Assembly (NCBI GenBank): GCA_014534425.1
Contig: JACVRN010000019.1
Coordinates: 1 to 61,671 of the forward strand
From: Pyrinomonadaceae bacterium
GTDB lineage: Bacteria; Acidobacteriota; Blastocatellia; Pyrinomonadales; Pyrinomonadaceae
DNA: 61,671 nucleotides
Direction: 5' to 3'
This document shows, one piece after another, positions 56,338 through 61,671 of the stretch. A program made the position numbers and the translations under genes. Under the pieces are notes generated by a model. That model saw nothing but the letters and a program-made list of their open reading frames with translations. It made no database searches and was not told the origin of the DNA. Within the stretch, counting starts at the first letter, position 1; every line of letters begins with the position of its first letter.

Positions 56338-57446
56338 CCGAATCCCCGCTCGTCTTCGTGAAAAGGAATCAGGAGGCTGGCGAGGGTGCCGCCTTCGGGC
56401 GCGCTATAGAGTTCAAATCTTGCGCTCGCGCCGTAAAGCTGCGAAAGCCGTGCGCGAGTATTTGAAAGGCCGACGCCCTCTTTAATCATCCCTTCCGCGC
56501 CGCTTATCAGCCCGCGCCCGTCGTCGCGCACAGAGATTGAAAGGGTGCCGTTCGTGCGCCGCGCGCCGATTTCAATGCGCCCCTGCCCGCGCCTGCGCGC
56601 TATGCCGTGTTGGATTGCGTTCTCTACAATCGGCTGCAAAATCAGATTGGGCACGCGCGCGTCCAGAACTTCCGGCTCAATCGTTATCTCCACCATCAGA
56701 CGGTCGCGGAAGCGCGTCTGCTCTATCTCAAGATAACGCTCCAGAAGCTCAAGCTCCTGCTTGAGCGTCACCTCCTGCACGCCTTCGTTCTCAAGAGCAA
56801 GGCGTAGCAGGTCTGAGAGCCGCGCTATCATGCGGTCGGCTGCATCAACGTCCCTGTGCATGAGAGTTGAGATGGCGTGCAGCGTGTTGAAGAGAAAGTG
56901 CGGGTGAAGCTGCATCTTCAAGACCTGAAGCTGCGCCTGCGCGAGTCTCGTCTCCAACTGAGAGGCTTGCAGTTCCCGCTCCTTATACTTTCTGTAATAA
57001 CGAAGCGCGTGGTCTATGCCGAGTATTATCCAGTAGACGAGCAACGAGAAATGATATTCGAGAATGACGAGCGTGAGGAAAGCCGTGCCCAGAGGCTTTC
57101 GCTGCGCCACGGGCAACCCCACAAGTTTCGCCGCCAGTATGTATACGCCCAGAAGGAGCGCAACCGCGACGAGGCTGCATGCGAGGTGAAGGAAGGTGCG
57201 GCGCGGCCAGTTGCGACGCTCGATTGGATAGCGGCGCGAAAGATATAGAATCGGCGGCGTCAGCATCGCCCACAGGTAGCCGCAGAGGAGCCAGGCCGCG
57301 AAATTATCTCGCCACGTCACGGGGTATCCCATGAAGACCTGATGCAAGGTCACCTGCGAGGCAAAGAAAATTCCATACAGCGTCCAGCAAGCGAAGATGA
57401 CGCTCCAGGAAACAAGGCGGCGCTGTATGAATCTTTCCCGCATCAC
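56334..57446 (-). CDS. LytS-type sensor histidine kinase
   Basis: The 370-residue protein has an N-terminal membrane region of about five helices, then a His_kinase domain with the phosphorylated His in LHPHFLFNTLHAISTLM (about 183-199) and the ATP lid EGVGLSNTRARLSQLYG. This is the class paired with LytTR regulators. The sensed signal is not readable. It overlaps its partner response regulator by four bases and is followed by no other gene on this strand before the terminator. Confidence 0.9.
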   Translation of the reverse strand: MMRERFIQRRLVSWSVIFACWTLYGIFFASQVTLHQVFMGYPVTWRDNFAAWLLCGYLWAMLTPPILYLSRRYPIERRNWPRRTFLHLACSLVAVALLLGVYILAAKLVGLPVAQRKPLGTAFLTLVILEYHFSLLVYWIILGIDHALRYYRKYKERELQASQLETRLAQAQLQVLKMQLHPHFLFNTLHAISTLMHRDVDAADRMIARLSDLLRLALENEGVQEVTLKQELELLERYLEIEQTRFRDRLMVEITIEPEVLDARVPNLILQPIVENAIQHGIARRRGQGRIEIGARRTNGTLSISVRDDGRGLISGAEGMIKEGVGLSNTRARLSQLYGASARFELYSAPEGGTLASLLIPFHEDERGFG

Positions 57447-57491
57447 AGATTAAGCGCTTATATAATGCTACAAACCCTTGCGTGATGAAAA

Positions 57492-57535
57492 GAGCGAGGC
57501 CGGTCTCCACTATCCCTGGGAAACCGGCCTCGCTC
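57492..57535. terminator. Hairpin terminator, GAGCGAGGCCGGT stem
   Basis: GAGCGAGGCCGGT (57492-57504) and ACCGGCCTCGCTC (57523-57535) form a perfect 13-bp stem; T-runs follow on both strands (CTTTTTT on plus, CTCTTTTC on minus). It lies between the M48 gene end and the kinase start, so on the minus strand it ends the M48 transcript. Confidence 0.75.
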
Positions 57536-57563
57536 TCTTTTTTGAATGCTGCGAGCGCTTCTC

Positions 57564-58979
57564 TTAGTCATTCAGTTGAATAGAGCGCAGCACGTTCTGG
57601 AAAGTGCGCGAGTAGTTGTTGTACTCATCGCGCGGCACGACAGAGATGACGTAGAAGAGGTCGCCGCTCTGTAGCATGGTCGTGTAAACGGTGACCACTT
57701 CCTGTCGGCCCGTCGCTTCGTTAATGTTCGAGAGCGTTATCGCAAGCGCGTTGCGCCCGTCAATAGAGCCGCGTTGATAGCCGCTCTGCTGACGTAGGTT
57801 GCCGTTGCTGCCTTGAGCGAGTCCGCGTATGAACTCGTCCGTGGCCTGTTGCAGATATCTACTTGAGGTGCGCGTCACGCCCAAGTTGACGCCGTGCGTG
57901 AAGACGGACGTGTTCTGCACGGAGCCGTAAGCGCCTTCGGGCGCGTACCAGACGGAGTTGCCGCTTGAAAGCTCGCGCCAGTTCGACGGCACGCTCACGC
58001 GGAAGAGATTGCCCTGCGTGTAGGTTCTGTAACTCGAAGATGGATATTCGACGCGATTGCTGACGCGCCCGCCTTCAGGATAACCGTCGCCGGACGGATA
58101 ACGCTGGCCGCTTCTTGCTATGTCCGCCATGGACGGCGCACGACCATTGCTTCTGAGCCGCGCCTGAATCTGACGAAACTCCATGTCGTTCTGTATGGGC
58201 GGCTGCTGAACGCGCAGCATAGCGGCTTCCTGCATGATTCGCTGGTAGCGATTCGCAGGACTCGGGTGGTCGCTCAAAAAGCCGCCACCGCCGCCGCCCT
58301 GTTGCTGAAGAGTGCGGAAGACATTCGCCAGGTCGCGCGGGTCATATCCTGCACGCGCCATAATCTGCGCGCCTAGGATGTCGGCTTCCGTCTCGTACTC
58401 GCGGCTGAATTTCAGGAAGTAAGCGCCGACCGCAGCCTGTCCGACCTGTCCTGCTGCGGGGCCGCCGAGGATTGCACCGGCAATGCCTGCCACGCCCGCG
58501 AGGATGGAATACTTCTGCGCCTTTGTGGCCTGCGCCGTGCCGTGACGAAGCGCTACGTGCGCCAGTTCATGAGCCATCACTCCGGCCATCTCGCCTTCCG
58601 TGCGCGCCGACTCAATCATGCCGCGATTGACATACATAGGCCCGCCCGGAAGCGCGAAGGCGTTGATGTCCGATGCGTTGACGATTCGAAAGTAGTATCT
58701 AAATTCAGGATGTTGAAACTCCGGCGGAATCGCCGCGACCAATCGGCGTCCCACATCTTCCACATAGTTGGTCGCCTGCGAATCGCGCAGGATGGGCATT
58801 TGCCGTTCGACCTCTGCCGCGACCTGCTGGCCGACTTTTATGTCGTCCTGTACGCTGTAACGATTGCTATGATAACGGATGCGAGTCTGCGCCATCGCGG
58901 CATAAGGCATTGCCAGGATGGCGAGCGCCATGAGCCACGCACTCAATCTCACAGTCAGACGATGATTACTTTGTTTCAT
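57564..58979 (-). CDS. Secreted M48-family zinc metalloprotease
   Basis: The 471-residue protein has a signal peptide (LMALAILAMPYAAMAQTR) and the M48 zinc site AHELAHVALRHG (about 137-148, HExxH) with the downstream Glu in EYETEADILGAQ (about 196). The N-terminal module DIKVGQQVAAEVERQ is as in BepA/LoiP-like periplasmic proteases. The C-terminal about 150 residues (LFRVSVPSNWRELSSGNSVW) form a separate beta domain instead of TPRs. It probably acts in envelope quality control. A strong AGGAGGGGG ribosome binding site precedes the ATG. A hairpin in its leader region is listed separately. Confidence 0.88.
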   Translation of the reverse strand: MKQSNHRLTVRLSAWLMALAILAMPYAAMAQTRIRYHSNRYSVQDDIKVGQQVAAEVERQMPILRDSQATNYVEDVGRRLVAAIPPEFQHPEFRYYFRIVNASDINAFALPGGPMYVNRGMIESARTEGEMAGVMAHELAHVALRHGTAQATKAQKYSILAGVAGIAGAILGGPAAGQVGQAAVGAYFLKFSREYETEADILGAQIMARAGYDPRDLANVFRTLQQQGGGGGGFLSDHPSPANRYQRIMQEAAMLRVQQPPIQNDMEFRQIQARLRSNGRAPSMADIARSGQRYPSGDGYPEGGRVSNRVEYPSSSYRTYTQGNLFRVSVPSNWRELSSGNSVWYAPEGAYGSVQNTSVFTHGVNLGVTRTSSRYLQQATDEFIRGLAQGSNGNLRQQSGYQRGSIDGRNALAITLSNINEATGRQEVVTVYTTMLQSGDLFYVISVVPRDEYNNYSRTFQNVLRSIQLND

Positions 58980-59028
58980 TTCCCCCTCCTACGAAGACGT
59001 TCGCGCTATTCCCTTATCTAAAACTAAA

Positions 59029-59075
59029 AGAGCGGCACAACCTCTTCCTTTTTGGGTTCGAGGTTATGCCGCTCT
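59029..59075 (-). terminator. Terminator-like hairpin in the leader of the M48 gene
   Basis: AGAGCGGCACAACCTC (59029-59044) and GAGGTTATGCCGCTCT (59060-59075) form a 16-bp stem with one mismatch; on the minus strand it is followed by TTTTAGTTTT. It lies 50 bp before the M48 start and 360 bp after the upstream gene on the same strand. It could be a late terminator of that gene or an attenuator. Confidence 0.6.
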
Positions 59076-59079
59076 CTTT

Positions 59080-59378
59080 CGACTAGCTGGATTCTCCCCC
59101 GAACCTATCACCCAAGTTAAACGCGCAGGGGGAGAGAGCACGTAGGTCTCTGCTGTAAGCTCAAAAGCGCGCCGCTTTAAAGAGAGATGAAGCGCGCTCG
59201 TTTCGAGCCAGCCCTGTTTTGATGAGTTGAGCCATGACGGGGTTGGCCTTTTACGCTCATCAAAGCCCTTCAGCGTTAAACACGCTCACGGGCACAGAGC
59301 CTTCAGCCTTATTAGCTTCGCCCTTTTCCGTAACAATTTTGTCCCGGTTTATTCACGAAGAGATTAATTCAAAAGAAA
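59080..59378. other. 300-bp leader-like gap, no gene
   Basis: No gene is seen. It contains an 8-bp stem TTGATGAG ... CTCATCAA at about 59219-59260 and short GC-rich hairpins. With the terminator-like hairpin at 59029-59075 this gives a long structured leader for the M48 gene if transcription starts here; I could not match it to a known riboswitch. Confidence 0.4.
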
Positions 59379-59429
59379 ATTGCTTCATTTCTTCATTTGT
59401 TCAATGAAACAATGAACCGATGAATCAAT
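59379..59429. repeat. TTCATTGTTTCATTG near-palindrome
   Basis: A 51-base imperfect palindrome of iterated TTCATTG/CAATGAA words directly after the stop AAGTGA of the gene at 59435. It is another dyad family of the kind found at other gene ends in the window. Confidence 0.6.
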
Positions 59430-59434
59430 CTCTT

Positions 59435-60181
59435 TCACTTGCGCGGCTCTATCTTTTCGTTAAGGAATCGTGTCAGGTCGTTGATGAGCGTGACGACGTG
59501 AGGCTCGCCCTTGTAAACGCGAATCATGGAGACTATGAAGAAGATGGCGGCCATGATGTTGAAGGCCGCGCTTGCTATTGTCAGCATCCATCTGCTTGAG
59601 CCGGGCATGAAATCTTCCGCCATGCCCGTCAGGACGCTTACGGCCAGCACTATGATATGCAGCGCCAGCCCTTGAGCGGCATGAAAGCGGACGCGCGGCT
59701 CTATTCTGGGCACAAGGTAGAGCAGCACGCATGCTATGACAGCGCCTACAAACGGGAACGGAAGATACGGAGCCATCAGCACAATGTTCTCAGGCATTTT
59801 TATGTTCGCCACGGGCCGCGACGTGGGAGGCTGATTAGCGGTCGCGCCCTGCGCGGGCGGCGCTGCGCTCGCGTCACCGTGTATGCCGGAGGCCGCGCCC
59901 CGTGCAGTCGGCGGCTCGTAAACCGGAGGCACGAAGACGGAAGGATAAGAGGTATGGAACTTAGGCTCGTCGTAACGACGCGTGGGAGCTTCCGAGCCTA
60001 AATCTTCACGCGCCTGCTGCTGAGGCGTGCGATTAATGTCGCGCGTCGCGCCCGTCACATCGTCCGTCTCTGCGGCTTCGGGCGCTCCGGCAGTAGACCG
60101 CGTAGCTCCCCACACGTCGTCCGTGCGCCGCGCCACATCCGGGTCAAGAGGATTGGTGTCGTACTTGCTCTTCTTCTCCAT
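59435..60181 (-). CDS. DUF4870/Tic20-like membrane protein with disordered N-terminus
   Basis: The 248-residue protein has about 125 disordered residues (many Pro, Ala, Thr, acidic motifs such as DVWGATRSTAG and DVTGATRDIN) and then three to four transmembrane helices (about 130-235: MAPYLPFPFVGAVIACVLLY, RFHAAQGLALHIIVLAVSVL, FNIMAAIFFIVSMIRVYKGE). The FHAAQGLALHI and VYKGE elements fit the DUF4870/Tic20-like family. Function unknown. It follows the M67 peptidase gene with a gap of 36 bp in the same direction. Confidence 0.75.
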   Translation of the reverse strand: MEKKSKYDTNPLDPDVARRTDDVWGATRSTAGAPEAAETDDVTGATRDINRTPQQQAREDLGSEAPTRRYDEPKFHTSYPSVFVPPVYEPPTARGAASGIHGDASAAPPAQGATANQPPTSRPVANIKMPENIVLMAPYLPFPFVGAVIACVLLYLVPRIEPRVRFHAAQGLALHIIVLAVSVLTGMAEDFMPGSSRWMLTIASAAFNIMAAIFFIVSMIRVYKGEPHVVTLINDLTRFLNEKIEPRK

Positions 60182-60217
60182 TTCAAAAGCTACTTACGAA
60201 AGTTGAGCCTGCCGGGT

Positions 60218-60649
60218 TCAACCCGCGACCTGCTCGCCGCACACAGCATACTCTACACGCTCCCAGCTAGACTGTCTCTCAGAGATACGAAAGGCGCGCA
60301 GGGTGGCCTCGGTCTCGCTCAAGCCTATGATGAAGTAGATGGCGGAAGGATAAAAGGCCAGCCGCACGTCGCGCTCCGACGGCACAGGCTCAGGCGAGCG
60401 CGGGTGAGAATGATAAATCCCCAGAAGCTGCTCGCCGCGACCGCGCATCTCTCTCTGCACGGCGAACAATTCTTCCGGCGCGGCTTCGTAAGCCACTAGC
60501 GGGTCACGCGCGACGTTTCGGAGGCGATAGATGCTCTCCGCACGGCCTTCGTCGCCCCTGCCGCCTATCAGCCCGCAACACTCCGCAGGACTCATTGAGC
60601 GCGCGTGGTCTTTCATCTCCTCAACATGCTCACGCGCCAGCGTAATCAT
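60218..60649 (-). CDS. M67/JAMM-family metallopeptidase
   Basis: The 143-residue protein is a minimal MPN+ domain: SPAECCGLIGGRGDEGRAES, EELFAVQREMRGRGEQLLGI, then YHSHPRSPEPVPSERDVR (about 78-95) with the HxH and SxxD zinc ligands; the Glu of the JAMM set lies in PAECCGL. Bacterial members of this size are linked to cysteine or molybdopterin-linked sulfur-carrier cleavage (MEC/Rad25 type) or to ubiquitin-like removal. A sulfur-carrier gene is not seen here. Confidence 0.85.
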   Translation of the reverse strand: MITLAREHVEEMKDHARSMSPAECCGLIGGRGDEGRAESIYRLRNVARDPLVAYEAAPEELFAVQREMRGRGEQLLGIYHSHPRSPEPVPSERDVRLAFYPSAIYFIIGLSETEATLRAFRISERQSSWERVEYAVCGEQVAG

Positions 60650-60667
60650 GATTTACTCCGTAAATCA

Positions 60668-60757
60668 TGGGGGATGGGGGTCAGGGGTTGGGATTGATAA
60701 AAGAAAAGTCGGTTCTCTTTCTTTCTCTATCCCCCAACCCCTGACCCCCATCCCCCA
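60668..60757. repeat. GGGGATGGGGGT dyad element, copy 2
   Basis: Left arm 60668-60693 (TGGGGGATGGGGGTCAGGGG start) and right arm 60730-60757 are inverted copies of over 24 bases with a 36-base loop. Same family as 30242-30333. It lies after the acyl-CoA dehydrogenase stop and before the M67 gene on the same strand. Confidence 0.75.
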
Positions 60758-60758
60758 T

Positions 60759-61671
60759 TTATGCTTCCGCAGCCGCGCTGGCTTTCGGTTGGCCTGCGGC
60801 TGCTTCCTTGATGAGGCTGCGGCCTATGACGAGGCGTTGTATCTGGTTCGTGCCTTCGTAAATCTGGGTAATCTTGGCGTCGCGCATGTACTTTTCAATC
60901 GGATAGTCTTTGCAGTAGCCGTAGCCGCCGAAAAGCTGCACGGCGTCGGTCGTCACGCTCATGGCCGTGTCCGTGGCAAAGACCTTCGCCATCGCCGCCA
61001 TCTTAGAGACGTGCTTTGCTCCGGCGTCAATGGCGCGTGCGGCGGCGTAAACAAGCTGGCGCGCGGCCTCTATACGGGTTGCCATGTCCGCGAGCATCCA
61101 CTGTATGCCCTGGAAGCTGGCGACCGATTGGCCGAACTGCTCGCGCTTCATCGTGTACTCGACGGCTAAATCGAGCGCGCCCTGCGCGAGTCCAAGTGCC
61201 TGTGCGGCGACGCCCGGACGCGCCAGGTCAAGCGTCATCATGGCGTGCTTGAAGCCGTAACCTTCTTTGCCTCCGAGCAGGTTCTCTTCCGGCACATGAC
61301 AATCGCGGAAATGAAGCTCGTGCACGGGCACGCAGCGTATGCCCATCAGGTCTTCCTTCTTGCCTATCTCGAAGCCCTCCATTCCCTTCTCTACCAGAAG
61401 GGCCGAGACGCCGCGCCCCCCTCTTTCGGGATTGGTAGAGCAGAAGACCGTATAGAGCGTCGCGGCGTTGCCGTTAGTGTTCCACTTCTTATCACCGTTC
61501 AGGACATAAAAGCCGTCACGGTGTTCGGCGCGAGCCTTGAGGCTTCCGGCGTCGGACCCTGCCTCCTTCTCCGATAGCCCGAAGGCCATCAAGGTCTTCC
61601 CCTGCGCCACATCGGGCAGATATTTTTGCTTCTGCTCTTCTGTGCCGCCCACTATGATAGGGAAAGAGGCC
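60759..61671 (-). CDS. Acyl-CoA dehydrogenase, 5' end outside window
   Basis: The visible 304 residues are the C-terminal two thirds of an acyl-CoA dehydrogenase. Signatures: GLSEKEAGSDAGSLKARAEH, NGDKKWNTNG (middle beta-domain), REQFGQSVASFQGIQWMLAD (FAD/substrate helix), LFGGYGYCKDYP and the catalytic-base segment IYEGTNQIQRLVIGRSL. The frame stays open to the window edge (ASFPIIV before GGTEEQ), so the internal GTG is not the start. It oxidises acyl-CoA thioesters to enoyl-CoA, passing electrons to ETF. No substrate-specific feature can be read. Confidence 0.92.
   Translation of the reverse strand, partial: ASFPIIVGGTEEQKQKYLPDVAQGKTLMAFGLSEKEAGSDAGSLKARAEHRDGFYVLNGDKKWNTNGNAATLYTVFCSTNPERGGRGVSALLVEKGMEGFEIGKKEDLMGIRCVPVHELHFRDCHVPEENLLGGKEGYGFKHAMMTLDLARPGVAAQALGLAQGALDLAVEYTMKREQFGQSVASFQGIQWMLADMATRIEAARQLVYAAARAIDAGAKHVSKMAAMAKVFATDTAMSVTTDAVQLFGGYGYCKDYPIEKYMRDAKITQIYEGTNQIQRLVIGRSLIKEAAAGQPKASAAAEA

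Overview
The window is 61.7 kb of GC-rich chromosomal DNA (about 60% by eye) from a bacterium with large intergenic dyad repeats, many secreted or lipoprotein genes, M14/M48/M20/S15-type hydrolases, an OPT transporter and DUF1844-RibF-MBL housekeeping genes. This mix suggests an uncultured or soil Acidobacteriota, perhaps Blastocatellia. That is inference: there is no rRNA or marker phylogeny here. I see no tRNA, rRNA, IS transposase, phage gene or CRISPR array.

Layout. 1-2300: an AT-richer TPR membrane protein. 2506-6590: a tryptophan-catabolic operon of kynureninase, tryptophan 2,3-dioxygenase, a benzoate/aminobenzoate-CoA ligase and a hotdog thioesterase, which reads as Trp to anthranilate to anthraniloyl-CoA. 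6630-14646 (minus): a hybrid sensor kinase, a sigma-54 response regulator, a monohaem cytochrome c and an unusual membrane Fe-S protein ending in HEAT-like repeats and a cyclic-nucleotide-binding domain. 14816-21223: a GGDEF/HD-GYP protein, an MFS exporter, a SLOG protein, a CBM9-like protein and a PilZ protein, so c-di-GMP synthesis, breakdown and binding lie close together. 21500-32544: secreted carboxypeptidase-regulatory-like protein, a lipoprotein with a pilin-like tail, an OPT transporter, an M14 peptidase, and a flotillin-like SPFH protein with vault-like N-terminal repeats. 32644-38320: an island of mostly unknown genes holding a 12-unit 21-bp tandem array and three attC-like sites that frame cassette-like genes without an integrase. 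38477-45609: secreted hydrolases, a dioxygenase, a methyltransferase and a Tat-exported amine oxidase. 45602-61671 (mostly minus): lytic transglycosylase, a broken Doc/antitoxin pair, UbiB-like kinase, RibF, MBL hydrolase, DUF1844, MazG, two NTF2-like proteins, DAO oxidoreductase, LytTR/LytS two-component system, M48 protease, JAMM peptidase and the 3' part of an acyl-CoA dehydrogenase.

The most striking non-coding signal is the set of at least ten dyad-symmetric intergenic elements of different sequence families. They sit hard against stop codons, and in several convergent pairs the two arms of one element carry or touch the stop codons of both genes. Second is the attC-like half-site motif repeated at about 35.39, 37.25 and 38.33 kb. 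Third is the 21-bp array next to a promoter-like sequence. The larger protein-level novelties are the Fe-S/cyclic-nucleotide fusion and the vault-like SPFH protein.
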